Source of the DNA: Paenibacillus luteus
Lineage (GTDB): Bacteria > Bacillota > Bacilli > Paenibacillales > Paenibacillaceae
Assembly: GCF_006542765.1 (NCBI RefSeq)
Contig: NZ_SKCD01000066.1
Span: forward strand, 272,932 to 336,931
Direction: 5' to 3'
DNA: 64,000 nucleotides
The notes under the pieces are model-generated. The model searched no databases. It had not been told where the DNA came from and was given only the letters and a program-made list of their open reading frames with translations. Positions 43,696 to 53,142 of this stretch are shown in pieces (position 1 is the first letter of the stretch; every line of letters starts with the position of its first letter). Position numbers and translations under genes: made by a program.

Positions 43696-44631
43696 TTGAC
43701 CAAAATTGCGAAGAACTTAACGGAGCTAGTCGGAAACACACCGCTTCTGGAGCTTACCAATTTTAGCGGGCAGCACAACATTCAAGCGAAACTAATCGGC
43801 AAGCTGGAGTATTTCAATCCTGCCGGGAGCGTAAAGGATCGAATTGGCGTGGCATTGATCAAGGATGCGGAAGAGCGTGGGCTCATTAATCAAAACTCTA
43901 TTATCGTCGAGCCTACAAGCGGAAATACAGGCGTGGGGCTTGCGTTCGCGGCAGCAGCACTTGGGTACCGGTTAATCATCACACTGCCGGAGAGCTTCAG
44001 CGTAGAGCGCCGCAAGCTATTGCTGGCATTGGGAGCCGAGCTTATTCTAACCCCTGCAAGCGAAGGAATGGCTGGCGCGATCAGGAAGGCAGAGGAGATC
44101 ACTGAAGCGACGCCAAACGCATTTATGCCCCAGCAATTCAATAATCCGGCGAATCCAGATATTCATAAGAAAACGACAGCAGAAGAAATTTGGAGAGACA
44201 TGGACGGCGAGGTTGATTTTTTTGTTGCAGGCGTAGGGACTGGCGGTACAGTTTCTGGCGTCGGCGCAGCACTTAAAGAGAAAAATCCAGCTGTTCAAAT
44301 CATAGCGGTAGAGCCTTCGGATTCCCCGGTGCTCTCCGGCGGCAAAAAAGGGCTGCATAAAATCCAAGGCATCGGCGCAGGTTTTGTTCCCGAAAACTTT
44401 CATCCGGATGTGGTAGATGAAATCATTCTGGTAAAAAGCGAGCCTGCCTTTGAAACGGCAAGGCAGCTTGCGCGAAGCGAAGGCCTGCTTGTCGGCATTT
44501 CTTCGGGCGCTGCGGTGTATGCGGCGATGCAAATTGCGAAACGGCCATGCAATCACGATAAAAAAATAGTGATTCTGCTGCCGGATACGGGAGAGCGCTA
44601 CTTATCGTCCGCGCTTTATCCAGAAGCCTAA
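43696..44631 (+). CDS. cysK: Cysteine synthase (O-acetylserine sulfhydrylase)
   Basis: A 311-residue PLP enzyme that makes cysteine from O-acetylserine and sulfide. Lys47 in NPAGSVKDRIG is the PLP lysine; PTSGNTG and the phosphate-binding GTGGTVSGVG follow, and the end has GISSGAA and PDTGERYLS. An ATG at 43681 starts the frame, but GGGAGGGG lies after it and five bases before the TTG at 43696, so TTG is preferred. Confidence 0.95.
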   Translation: MTKIAKNLTELVGNTPLLELTNFSGQHNIQAKLIGKLEYFNPAGSVKDRIGVALIKDAEERGLINQNSIIVEPTSGNTGVGLAFAAAALGYRLIITLPESFSVERRKLLLALGAELILTPASEGMAGAIRKAEEITEATPNAFMPQQFNNPANPDIHKKTTAEEIWRDMDGEVDFFVAGVGTGGTVSGVGAALKEKNPAVQIIAVEPSDSPVLSGGKKGLHKIQGIGAGFVPENFHPDVVDEIILVKSEPAFETARQLARSEGLLVGISSGAAVYAAMQIAKRPCNHDKKIVILLPDTGERYLSSALYPEA

Positions 44632-44643
44632 CAGAGCACAATG

Positions 44644-44697
44644 AAGAGCTATTCAGGAGCAATGCTTTATTGCTTCTGGATAGCTCTTTCTGTTTTT
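44644..44697. terminator. Terminator after cysK
   Basis: Two 19-bp arms (start AAGAGCTATTCAGGAG) pair with two wobbles around a seven-base loop. TCTGTTTTT follows on the plus strand. It may also serve the decayed minus-strand gene that ends here. Confidence 0.88.
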
Positions 44698-44844
44698 AGG
44701 CGAGGTTCCGTTTTTCCAGGAATTTCTCGGCAGTCCACTTGTCCAACGTCAGGTAAGGCAGTTGCATTTTATTTTCATATAAGCAAATCAAGCATCCAGT
44801 AGACGCTTATCATCAAGCGGTACATATTTAAACCCATAATGCGC
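44696..44844 (-). pseudogene. Frameshifted remnant of an unknown gene
   Basis: On the minus strand one frame reads HYGFKYVPLDDKRLLDA then a stop. The next frame continues CLYENKMQLPYLTLDK and WTAEKFLEKRNLA to a stop at 44696. Both pieces look like real protein, and a one-base shift near 44787 joins them. There is no usable start: the plus-strand germination gene begins at the upstream side. The family is not recognised. It is probably the 3' end of a gene truncated by rearrangement. Confidence 0.45.
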
Positions 44845-44880
44845 CAAAATAGAAGCAACATGGAAATGAAAGGTGCCGCT

Positions 44881-46428
44881 ATGAACAAACAAACCGCAGG
44901 AGCGCTAACGCCGCTTAGTCCCTCGCTGCAAGCGAACGTTAAGGCGATTCAGAGCCGCTTCGGAGGAAGCACCGATCTTGTGATTCGAATGTTTCGCAGC
45001 GATGCGGCACCCGAGCGCGAGATCGCGATCCTCTATGTGGATGGAATTGTGGACACGGGAACGATTAATGAAAGCGTCATGGAGCCGTTAATGTCGATGA
45101 GGCTGCCTCCGCATGCCTTGGTCAAGGGCAGCAAGCTGCTGGAGGCGCTTCGGAGCTGCGTCGTTTCCATTGGGTCAGTGCAGGATATCCATGCCTTGGA
45201 GCAAGCGCTTCAGTATATGACAGACGGATTATGTATCATTTTGGCTGACGGATGCCCTGCGGCATTGACGGCGGATGTGAATGGAGGCGATCAGCGTAAC
45301 GTTTCTATTCCCCAGACGCAGACCGTCATCCGGGGACCACAGCATGCCTTTGTGGAAAACCTTCGTACGAATATCAGCTTGGTCCGGAGAATTATTCGTT
45401 CTTCGGACCTTCATGTACAGGTGCATAAGCTGGGCCAGCAAACGCATACCAACGTAGCCGTTTTGTATGTGAACGGAATCGTAGACGAGGGAATCGTCAA
45501 GGAGGTTTACCGCAGGCTCGCTGCCATCGATCTCGACGGTGTGCTTGAGAGCGGCTACATAGAGGAATTCATTCAAGACGAGACGTTTACCTTATTTCCC
45601 ACGCTGCTGAATACAGAACGACCGGATACAGTGGCCGCTGCGCTGCTTGAGGGTAGGGTAGCCGTTATGGTTGATGGGTCTCCCATCGCGCTGATGGCAC
45701 CGACCACTTTTTTTAGCTTTTTCCAGTCACCGGAGGATTATTATCAAAGATTCGATATTGCGTCCTTCGTCCGCATCATTCGATATGCCGCGTATGTGGT
45801 GTCCATTGTTTTGCCAGCCGTCTACATCGCAGTGACAACCTTCCATCAGGAAATGCTGCCGACTACGTTATTAATCAGTCTGGCCGCGCAGCGGGAAGGA
45901 ATCCCGTTCCCAGGTCTTGCTGAAGCGCTGCTGATGGAGCTTACGTTCGAGGTGCTGCGTGAGGCAGGCCTGCGAATGCCGCGAGCCATCGGACCTGCGA
46001 TCTCTATTGTCGGTGCGCTCGTACTGGGACAATCGGCGGTACAGGCGGGCATTGTATCGGCCGGGATGGTTATTGTGGTTTCTTTTACGGCGATATCCAA
46101 CTTTGTTATGCCAGAATTCAATATGGCGGCGACCTCACGCATTATCCGGTTTCTCTTTACGATTATGGCTGGGGTTTTCGGTTTTTTCGGGATATTCATT
46201 TCTGTGCTGTTTATGTTGATCCATCTGGTATCGCTGCGTTCCTTCGGGGTACCTTACATGTCCCCTATAGCTCCGGGCCCGGCAAAGCAGGGCCTTTGGA
46301 GAGACGCGTTCATCAGGCTACCTTGGTGGGCTATCGTGCTTCGGCCGATGGATTTGAACTTACGTAATCCGAAGCGGCAGGCCAATGGAAAACGTCCGCC
46401 CGCGCAGCGTCATTCCAGCAAACCGTAA
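44881..46428 (+). CDS. Spore germination protein, GerA family (A subunit)
   Basis: A 515-residue A subunit of a germinant receptor. Residues about 1-285 are the soluble N-terminal domain (FGGSTDLVIRMF; EREIAILYVDGIVD), followed by about five membrane segments (about 290-475) with the conserved VFQSPEDYY-like FFQSPEDYYQRF and EGIPFPGLAEALLMEL. In this family the subunits sit in the inner spore membrane and sense nutrients. Of four in-frame ATGs, 44881 has the best ribosome site (AAAGGTG). The end overlaps the frame of the next gene. Confidence 0.92.
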   Translation: MNKQTAGALTPLSPSLQANVKAIQSRFGGSTDLVIRMFRSDAAPEREIAILYVDGIVDTGTINESVMEPLMSMRLPPHALVKGSKLLEALRSCVVSIGSVQDIHALEQALQYMTDGLCIILADGCPAALTADVNGGDQRNVSIPQTQTVIRGPQHAFVENLRTNISLVRRIIRSSDLHVQVHKLGQQTHTNVAVLYVNGIVDEGIVKEVYRRLAAIDLDGVLESGYIEEFIQDETFTLFPTLLNTERPDTVAAALLEGRVAVMVDGSPIALMAPTTFFSFFQSPEDYYQRFDIASFVRIIRYAAYVVSIVLPAVYIAVTTFHQEMLPTTLLISLAAQREGIPFPGLAEALLMELTFEVLREAGLRMPRAIGPAISIVGALVLGQSAVQAGIVSAGMVIVVSFTAISNFVMPEFNMAATSRIIRFLFTIMAGVFGFFGIFISVLFMLIHLVSLRSFGVPYMSPIAPGPAKQGLWRDAFIRLPWWAIVLRPMDLNLRNPKRQANGKRPPAQRHSSKP

Positions 46429-46447
46429 CGGAAAGGAAGGCATGGCT

Positions 46448-47653
46448 ATGAAGAAATGGAGGCTGCTGCTGGCACTGCTCGCGTGTCTACTGACTGCCGG
46501 CTGCTGGAACCGCGTAGAGCTAAACGATATCGCTGTCATTTCGGCAACCGGCATCGATTGGAAGGAAGGAAACTGGGTATTATCGTACCAGGTCGTTATT
46601 CCGCAGGCCATATCCAGCCAAAGTGCGGCCAGCAGCTCGGCAGCGGTCAACGTATTTTCGACGAAAGGCCAGAGCTTTCGAAGCGCGGTCAGCAAGGCCA
46701 GCCAAGAGACCTCCCGCCGGCTTTATTTCTCGCATACGCAAATCGTGATTATTGGACAGGAAGCGGCACGGAAAGGAATCGGCTCGCTCCTGGATACTTA
46801 TTTGCGCAATCATGATTCGCGTGAGACGGTCAGCGTTTATTTGTCGAAGGGGAGCGCCCGCAAGATGCTGGAGCAGTTGATTCCGCTTGAGAAAATACCC
46901 GGTGCGGCGATTCAGCGCATGATTACGAATGAAGAGATGAATAGTTCTGCTTTTCGCCAAATGACTATTCACCAGGTGCTGATGGACTTGCTTGGCACGA
47001 CGCATGCCACAGGTATTCCTGGCCTGGTCGTATCGGGAACGAATGAGAGTGTGGACCGGGCGGGGCAATTGACTCGGACAAGCACACCTTCCAAGGTCAA
47101 GCTGTATGACCTTGGTCTGATTAAAGGAGACAAACTGGTCGGCTGGCTTAATAACGAAGAAAGCCAAGGGGCGATGTGGCTGGCTGATCATGTGAAGAAA
47201 ACAACGGTCCCGTTTGCTTGCGATGAGAACAGAAGCGGTCAGAAAAATTCGTCGATACGAATTACACATGCCAAGACCAAGCTGCGCCCAGAGCTCTTGA
47301 ACGGCAATTGGATCATGCACGTGGAAGCGGGAGCGGACGGTACGTTAATGGAATACAATTGCGAAGGCGATCTTTCCAAGCCGAAGCAAGTGGCGAAGAT
47401 CGAGCGGCTTATTGAAGGTGAGATTACAGCAATTGTGGAGAATGGATGGAAGGCTTTGCGCAAGAACGGCGCGGACGTCATCGGTTTTGGCAGCGTTATC
47501 CGTCAGAAATATCCAAAGCAATGGTCCAAAGCCAGCGATAACTGGACAGAACTTTTTGCAGGCACAGAGGTAAAGGTGAAGGTGAACGTGAGATTGAATT
47601 CAACGGGCATGAGCGGAAGCGGCTTTAAACAGGAGCAGGAGAAAGACGGCTAA
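46448..47653 (+). CDS. Spore germination lipoprotein, Ger(x)C family
   Basis: A 401-residue GerC-type lipoprotein. The signal peptide ends LLTAGC with Cys19 as the lipidation site, and WNRVELNDIAVISATGIDW follows as in most Ger(x)C proteins. It is the C subunit of the receptor and is tethered to the outer face of the inner spore membrane. The start at 46448 follows GGAAAGGAAGG with good spacing. The order A-C-B here differs from the A-B-C order of B. subtilis gerA. Confidence 0.92.
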   Translation: MKKWRLLLALLACLLTAGCWNRVELNDIAVISATGIDWKEGNWVLSYQVVIPQAISSQSAASSSAAVNVFSTKGQSFRSAVSKASQETSRRLYFSHTQIVIIGQEAARKGIGSLLDTYLRNHDSRETVSVYLSKGSARKMLEQLIPLEKIPGAAIQRMITNEEMNSSAFRQMTIHQVLMDLLGTTHATGIPGLVVSGTNESVDRAGQLTRTSTPSKVKLYDLGLIKGDKLVGWLNNEESQGAMWLADHVKKTTVPFACDENRSGQKNSSIRITHAKTKLRPELLNGNWIMHVEAGADGTLMEYNCEGDLSKPKQVAKIERLIEGEITAIVENGWKALRKNGADVIGFGSVIRQKYPKQWSKASDNWTELFAGTEVKVKVNVRLNSTGMSGSGFKQEQEKDG

Positions 47654-47672
47654 TAAGCAGAAAGGAGACCGT

Positions 47673-48764
47673 ATGCAGCAAATCGGGAAAAACCAGCTTT
47701 GGATTTTGATCGTCGTATTTATGATCGGCAGCACTCCGTTGTTCGAGCTTGGCATTAAAGCGAAGCAGGATGCATGGATAGCGATGACGCTTGCGGCGGT
47801 CGCCGGCCTGCTGCTTACGACGCTGTATGTTCAAATTCAGAAACGAGCGCCCGAATCGGAGCTTGCGGAGCTTTACAAGATCCATTTTGGCCGCTGGATT
47901 GGGGGATTTGTTGGCATTGTCTATGCTTTGTGGTTCGCTTATGAATCGATGCGCAATGTGCGGGATGTCGGAGAGCTTACTGTCATGACGCTGCTCTCCT
48001 TTACTCCGAAGTGGATCGTCATGCTGCTTATTCTCAGCGCTGCCACTTACACGGTCAGCAAGGGGCTGGAGGTGTTTGTGCGCGTCGTGCAGCTGTTGTT
48101 TCCTATTGCGGCGTTTAGCTATGCATTTCTCCTGATCCTGTTGTTTATCAGCAGGCTTCCGAAGATTAGGCATTTACTTCCCCTTCTGGAGCATGGCATG
48201 ATGCCTGTCCTAAAGTCGGCTTTTCCAGATTTGCTGTCCTTTCCATTTGGACAAATGGTTATTTTCTTCGTTTTTTGGAAGCATGTCAGTGAAAAGAAAA
48301 TGATCAGCGCAATTTCTTACTGGGCTTATATAGGCGTATCCCTATTTCTAATTCTGATGAACGCCCTTACGCTGAGCGTGCTGGGTCCGGAGATTTCTGC
48401 CCTTGCTGCATTGCCTCTGCTTGAGGTGGTGCAGTTGATTAGGCTGGCCAATATTTTGGAGCGTTTGGATGTTGTTGTGACACTGCTTCTGTTGATTGGA
48501 CTTTATGTCAAAATAACGGCGCTGTACATGGCCGCAGTGTTTACATTTACTGCTGTAACCGGTATGTCCTACCGATACTGCGTGCTGCCCATCGGTCTCG
48601 TCATCTATGCGTCATCGTTTTTGGAAACGAACAATACGTACCACCTTTGGATCGGGCTTGATATTACGCTCAAAATTGTACCGTTATTTCAATTCGTGCT
48701 GCCGCTATTAATGCTTGTCGTAGGTGTGCGGAAAAAATATAAAACCAAAAACATGGCCAGGTAG
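47673..48764 (+). CDS. Spore germination permease, GerB family
   Basis: A 363-residue membrane protein with about ten hydrophobic segments, in the endospore-germination branch of the APC superfamily (GerAB type). The start IGKNQLWILIVVFMIGSTPL and the loop KGLEVFVRVVQLLFP are typical. In GerAB this subunit forms the germinant binding pocket. AAAGGAGACC precedes the ATG. It ends the ger operon. Confidence 0.92.
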   Translation: MQQIGKNQLWILIVVFMIGSTPLFELGIKAKQDAWIAMTLAAVAGLLLTTLYVQIQKRAPESELAELYKIHFGRWIGGFVGIVYALWFAYESMRNVRDVGELTVMTLLSFTPKWIVMLLILSAATYTVSKGLEVFVRVVQLLFPIAAFSYAFLLILLFISRLPKIRHLLPLLEHGMMPVLKSAFPDLLSFPFGQMVIFFVFWKHVSEKKMISAISYWAYIGVSLFLILMNALTLSVLGPEISALAALPLLEVVQLIRLANILERLDVVVTLLLLIGLYVKITALYMAAVFTFTAVTGMSYRYCVLPIGLVIYASSFLETNNTYHLWIGLDITLKIVPLFQFVLPLLMLVVGVRKKYKTKNMAR

Positions 48765-48919
48765 CTGCTGGGCCATACTCACCGAAGCGGTTGTGTCTAC
48801 ATATTTTATGATACAGCTTGAAGTATGAGCTTTATTTGCTGCTTATATTTCAACGCGAAACGGGCTTTTGCCGCCGCAGGACTGCGTAAGCCGTTTACGC
48901 TTGCTTGAGGGGGATACGC

Positions 48920-50389
48920 GTGAGCGATGCCAATAGGGATATGACAAGCATTATTTTGGTGACTTATAATCAGCTGGATTACACAAAGCAATGTGTGGAA
49001 AGCATCCAGCGCCATACGCAGCAAGGAAGCTATGAGCTGATTATAGTAGACAATGGATCGACGGATGAGACGGTGCAATGGGCCAAAAGCCAACCAGGCA
49101 TCCACGTTATTGCTAACGATTACAACGCCGGATTTCCAAAAGGCTGCAATATCGGCATTGCTGCGGCTTCAGGTGAACAGCTTATGCTGCTCAATAATGA
49201 TACCGTTGTAACACCGGGCTGGTTGGATGGACTAAAGCGCGGCTTGCTAAGCGATGAATGCATTGGGGCCGTTGGTCCCGTGACTAATTCAGCGGCTTAC
49301 TGGACGGCAATTCCGGTCACTTATAAAACAATTGAGGAAATGGAGTTGTTCGCTTCCGCGAAACATGCTTTTCCAGACCGTTCGTTGTGGGAGGAGCGGG
49401 TGAAGCTGGTGGGTTTCTGCCTGTTAATTAGACGGGAGGCATGGGAGCGGGTTGGCCCGCTGGATGAGACCTTTGGAATTGGCAACTTCGAAGATGATGA
49501 CTATAGTATCCGGCTGAGGCTAGCAGGCTATAAGCTGCTGTTGTGCGGAGATACGTTTATTCATCATTATGGCAGTATGACGTTCAGCTCCGAGCCAGAG
49601 CAGTTTCGTGAGGCCTTTCGGAGAAATGGCGAGATTTTTCGGGCAAAATGGGGCTTTCATCCGAGCGAAGCGACACCTATGCGAACGGATATTAGCACGG
49701 TTATTCAGCGTGAATCCCACGGCTATAAACGCGAAGGCGGAGCCTATCTGGAAATCGGCTGTGGCTGCGGGGCTACGATACTTTGTATGAAGAACCAATT
49801 CCCCGCCGCAAAATGGTACGGTGTAGAGCGCAACGAGCTTGCTGCTAGAGTTGCTGAATCCTCGAACATTACCGTGTTTCGCTCGGATGAGCTAGCGGAT
49901 TGGACACTGCCTGCCGAGGGGCTAAGCGGAATTATCATCGGTGATGCCCACGCCTATGGTACGCCGGAAGCGCTGAAGCGATTGGTTCAGTTGCTGAAAC
50001 CCGGAGGCTGGCTCGTAGGCTGTTTTGCAAATCGCTTTTATTTTGAGAATATCCGGCAATATTTAGACCCGGTGAATGCAAAAGCACAACGTCAGGTGAG
50101 CACTCAGTACACCATGCAGCAGGTCAACCAATTATACGAGCGGGCTGGCTTTGCCTTTGTGAAGGTCACGTTGGCGAAAAATAAACCACCGGAGCAGCTT
50201 GAATATATCCGGCAGCTGGAGCAAGTTACGGATGCTGCTATCCATAATGAGCTTACTTCTGCCTCTTTGCTTGTGTACGGACGGATGGCTCTTTTTGATA
50301 TTGAACAAGAGACGGAGAGCGTTGAAGAAATTGAAGGATTGACGAAAGTGGCAGAGCATGATGGGACGTCGCATGCGGTTGAGGGATAG
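48920..50389 (+). CDS. Glycosyltransferase family 2 fused to a SAM methyltransferase-like domain
   Basis: A 489-residue two-domain protein. Residues about 5-245 are a GT2 domain: SIILVTYNQLDYTKQCVESI, DNGSTDETV, and LLNNDTVV carrying the metal-binding Asp. Residues about 270-400 look like a class I methyltransferase: YLEIGCGCGATILCM and VERNE. GTG at 48920 follows GAGGGGG. There is no cluster of sugar genes beside it, so the acceptor is unknown; relatives modify cell-surface glycans. It may be expressed from its own promoter. Confidence 0.82.
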   Translation: MSDANRDMTSIILVTYNQLDYTKQCVESIQRHTQQGSYELIIVDNGSTDETVQWAKSQPGIHVIANDYNAGFPKGCNIGIAAASGEQLMLLNNDTVVTPGWLDGLKRGLLSDECIGAVGPVTNSAAYWTAIPVTYKTIEEMELFASAKHAFPDRSLWEERVKLVGFCLLIRREAWERVGPLDETFGIGNFEDDDYSIRLRLAGYKLLLCGDTFIHHYGSMTFSSEPEQFREAFRRNGEIFRAKWGFHPSEATPMRTDISTVIQRESHGYKREGGAYLEIGCGCGATILCMKNQFPAAKWYGVERNELAARVAESSNITVFRSDELADWTLPAEGLSGIIIGDAHAYGTPEALKRLVQLLKPGGWLVGCFANRFYFENIRQYLDPVNAKAQRQVSTQYTMQQVNQLYERAGFAFVKVTLAKNKPPEQLEYIRQLEQVTDAAIHNELTSASLLVYGRMALFDIEQETESVEEIEGLTKVAEHDGTSHAVEG

Positions 50390-50521
50390 TGGAGTATAGA
50401 TGGGGTTGGATTCTGAATGAGATAACCCCGCTCCATAAGCGGAAGAGGGCTGAATTGATGTAGTCGTAGTGGCGTATCGGAAGAAAAAAGAGCTGCAAGG
50501 GGAAAGGTTTTTGAAAAAAAA

Positions 50522-50550
50522 CTGACATGGTGGCTGCGGTTTGTTATAGT
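50522..50550 (+). promoter_or_regulatory. Promoter of the thiamine operon
   Basis: CTGACA (50522-50527) and TATAGT (50545-50550) are spaced 17 bp apart, each one base from the sigma-A consensus. Transcription would start near 50557, just before the riboswitch. Confidence 0.75.
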
Positions 50551-50578
50551 ATTAAATAGATTGACGAAACCGAATATG

Positions 50579-50672
50579 TTCTGGGGAGCTGGTTTGGCCG
50601 GCTGAGAGGGAATTAGCGATACAATTCCGACCCGTTAAACCTGATCTGGATAATGCCAGCGTAGGGACAGAA
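50579..50672 (+). promoter_or_regulatory. TPP riboswitch (THI element)
   Basis: The conserved core is complete: GGGGAGC, GGCTGAGAGG, GACCC, then AACCTGATCTGGATAATGCC and AGCGTAGGGA. TTCTG (50579-50583) and CAGAA (50668-50672) close helix P1. Binding of thiamine pyrophosphate should promote the terminator downstream and switch off the transport genes. Confidence 0.97.
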
Positions 50673-50746
50673 GCTCTTGTTTAAGGAAGGCTTGAAGGTT
50701 AGATTCAAGCGTTGCCTGAACAATCAGCTGCGCAGCCGATGATATG

Positions 50747-50778
50747 GCGTCCTCCGGATTGGGAGGGCGCTTTTTTTT
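50747..50778 (+). terminator. Riboswitch-controlled terminator
   Basis: GCGTCCTCC pairs with GGAGGGCGC (one wobble) and is followed by eight T. It lies 75 bp after the aptamer and 166 bp before the first gene. GCTTGAA/TTCAAGC (50690-50710) between them may be part of the alternative fold. Confidence 0.9.
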
Positions 50779-50944
50779 GATGTCCAGCATGGATAAGCAT
50801 TCGTTGAGCAGAGAATGACTCACTCAGGAAATGCGGCTGCCCTGTGACATTGAACAGCTGGGCCGTTATCGCTTGGCCAACCGGACCGGAATGAGGCTTC
50901 GTCGCTTGTACAAATAGAGGGAATGAGAGGGGAACAAACACATC

Positions 50945-51991
50945 ATGAATCAGAGGAAAGCCAGACAAGGCTCGTGGAAAATGATTGCGGCTATGCTAGT
51001 GTTCGTTATGGCACTTTCAGGCTGTGGCGCGGAAAACAATAAACCGGCTGAAAGCGAGAAGCCGCAGGGGCAAGAAGGTACAGCGGACAAGCCGCTTGAG
51101 AAAGTGCAGGTGGTGCTCGACTGGACGCCAAATACGAACCATACCGGACTTTATGTCGCTAGAGATAAAGGTTTCTTCAAGGAGCAGGGCCTCGATGTTG
51201 AAATCATTCAGCCAGGACAAAGCGGCGCTGATCAAATGGTCGCCTCTGGCAAAGTGCAATTCGGCGTAAGTTACCAGGAATCCGTTACGATGGCAAGGAT
51301 TGAAGGCGTTCCGCTTGTATCAATCGCAGCGGTAATCCAGCATAACACCTCTGGCTTTGCTTCGCCGCTTGCGAAGGGGATCGATTCTCCAGAGAAGTTC
51401 GAAGGCAAAACATATGGCGGCTGGGGTGCTCCAGTAGAAGAGGCAGTCATTCAATCGCTTATGCAAGAGAAAGGCGCGGACGTCAGTAAGGTCAACCTGA
51501 TCAGCATTGGCGATAGTGACTTTTTTACGGCGGTGAAGCGTGATATTGATTTTGCTTGGATTTATTACGCTTGGACCGGTGTGGAGGCGGAGCTGCGCGG
51601 AGAGAAGATCAACATGGTCTATTTGACTGACTACAGTGACAAGCTGGATTATTATACGCCGGTTCTGACGACCAACGAATCTCTGATCAAGGATAAGCCG
51701 GACTTAGTCAAAGCGTTCACAGCGGCAGCAGCGAAGGGTTATGAGTATGCGATCGAAAATCCGGAGGATGCGGCTGAGATTCTGATCGGGGCAGAGCCGG
51801 ATTTGAATGCAGACCTTGTACGCGCCAGTCAAAAGTGGCTTAGCCCGAAATATCAGGATGATGCAGCCCGGTGGGGCGAGCAAAAGCTTAGCGTTTGGGA
51901 AAATTATGCGAGCTGGATGTATGAGCACAAGCTGCTGGAGAAGGAGCTTGAGTCGGAAAAAGCGTTTACGAACGAGTTTTTACCCGAATAG
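50945..51991 (+). CDS. thiY: Thiamine-precursor ABC transporter substrate-binding lipoprotein (ThiY-like)
   Basis: A 348-residue lipoprotein of the NMT1/THI5-like family. The signal peptide ends MALSGC with Cys27 lipidated; the mature part starts with VQVVLDWTPNTNHTGLYVARDKGFF, the typical opening of pyrimidine-precursor binding proteins. ThiY in bacilli binds formylaminopyrimidine, a thiamine breakdown product; the ligand here is inferred. The riboswitch upstream confirms a thiamine role. Confidence 0.92.
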   Translation: MNQRKARQGSWKMIAAMLVFVMALSGCGAENNKPAESEKPQGQEGTADKPLEKVQVVLDWTPNTNHTGLYVARDKGFFKEQGLDVEIIQPGQSGADQMVASGKVQFGVSYQESVTMARIEGVPLVSIAAVIQHNTSGFASPLAKGIDSPEKFEGKTYGGWGAPVEEAVIQSLMQEKGADVSKVNLISIGDSDFFTAVKRDIDFAWIYYAWTGVEAELRGEKINMVYLTDYSDKLDYYTPVLTTNESLIKDKPDLVKAFTAAAAKGYEYAIENPEDAAEILIGAEPDLNADLVRASQKWLSPKYQDDAARWGEQKLSVWENYASWMYEHKLLEKELESEKAFTNEFLPE

Positions 51992-52070
51992 GGCATAGGT
52001 TACCGACGATAATAGGGATGAGGCGGCGTGATCCGCATCGGTTGACAACGAAGAGAAAGAAGGTATGGAA

Positions 52071-52373
52071 ATGGCAAACGCATTAGTAAGCATACAAATC
52101 TTGCCGACCACGCCCGGCGGCGAGAGCGTCCTCCCTTATGTGGATAAGGCGATAGACATCATCAAAGCAGCAGGAGTGCCGTATCGCGTTGCTCCGCTGG
52201 AAACGACAATGGAGGGCGAGCTTAGCCATCTGCTAGGCGTTGTTCAGTCGATGAGCGAGGCCATGGCGGAAATGGGCTGTCCGTCCGTTATTTCGCAAGT
52301 GAAAATATACTACAATCCGGCAAAGGGAGCTTCTATGGGCAGGCTGCTGGAGAAATATCCAGATGGACAATAA
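52071..52373 (+). CDS. Thiamine-binding protein of the MTH1187/YkoF-like family
   Basis: A 100-residue UPF0045-type protein: ANALVSIQILPTTPGG, PYVDKAIDIIKAAGVPYRVAPLETTMEGE. Family members bind thiamine or its pyrimidine part as small soluble dimers or tetramers, probably as cytoplasmic acceptors. The ATG at 52071 is seven bases from AGAAAGAAGG; an ATG two codons earlier is too close to it. It overlaps the permease gene by 11 bases. Confidence 0.87.
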   Translation: MANALVSIQILPTTPGGESVLPYVDKAIDIIKAAGVPYRVAPLETTMEGELSHLLGVVQSMSEAMAEMGCPSVISQVKIYYNPAKGASMGRLLEKYPDGQ

Positions 52374-53139
52374 GCGGAAAAGCTTTTGGTCAAAGCTCTG
52401 GCCTCCAGCGCTTCTGTTAATGATTCTGCTAGGGTGCTGGCAGGGCGCATTCGAGCTTGGCATTCTTAAGGAATGGATGGTACCATCGCCGGTCATGATC
52501 GTAGAAGAGGCTATTCGCATTTGGCCAAGGCTTATGGAGCATACAGAAGCAACGGTGCAGCTAACGCTGCTCGGTTTTGCTGGGGGAACGGCGGTGGGCT
52601 TCGTGCTCGCCGCTTTGCTGCATTTAATTCCCGGTGTCCGTACTGCCGTCTATCCGCTGCTAGTCTTATCGCAAAATGTGCCCGTCATCGCCATTGCACC
52701 GATTTTGACGATGCTGCTGGGTTGGGGACTGCTGCCCAAAGTCCTGCTTGTCATGATGGTTTGTTTCTTCCCCATAACAGTAGCTATGCTCGGCGGCTTG
52801 ATGAATACGGATCAACAGCTCCGCAATTATTTGCAAATGATCGGCATCCGCAAGTGGAAGCTATTCTGGAAGCTGGAGCTTCCGCATGCTATTGTCCATT
52901 TATTCTCCGGCCTCAAAATTGCAGCTTCATATAGCGTACTAAGTGCGGTTGTGGCAGAATGGCTTGGCACCAATAAGGGGCTTGGGGCGTTTATGCTCAT
53001 TTCGTCCAAAGGGTTTAAGCCGGATCGCGTATTTGCGGCTGTCTTTATTATAGTCGTTCTCAGCTTGACGTTATTTGGGCTTATTGCTCTGGCAGAACGC
53101 CTTGTTATCCGTTGGCGTCCTGAGAAAGAGGGGAGGTAG
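52363..53139 (+). CDS. thiX: ABC transporter permease (ThiX-like)
   Basis: A 258-residue inner membrane protein of the BPD_transp_1 family with about six membrane segments. The coupling-loop region near LGWGLLPKVLLVMMVCFFPITV and the EAA-like stretch LQMIGIRKWKLFWKLELPHA are visible. It forms the channel for the ThiY-bound substrate with the ATPase after it. It overlaps the gene before and ends three bases before the next. Confidence 0.92.
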   Translation: MDNKRKSFWSKLWPPALLLMILLGCWQGAFELGILKEWMVPSPVMIVEEAIRIWPRLMEHTEATVQLTLLGFAGGTAVGFVLAALLHLIPGVRTAVYPLLVLSQNVPVIAIAPILTMLLGWGLLPKVLLVMMVCFFPITVAMLGGLMNTDQQLRNYLQMIGIRKWKLFWKLELPHAIVHLFSGLKIAASYSVLSAVVAEWLGTNKGLGAFMLISSKGFKPDRVFAAVFIIVVLSLTLFGLIALAERLVIRWRPEKEGR

Positions 53140-53142
53140 CGA

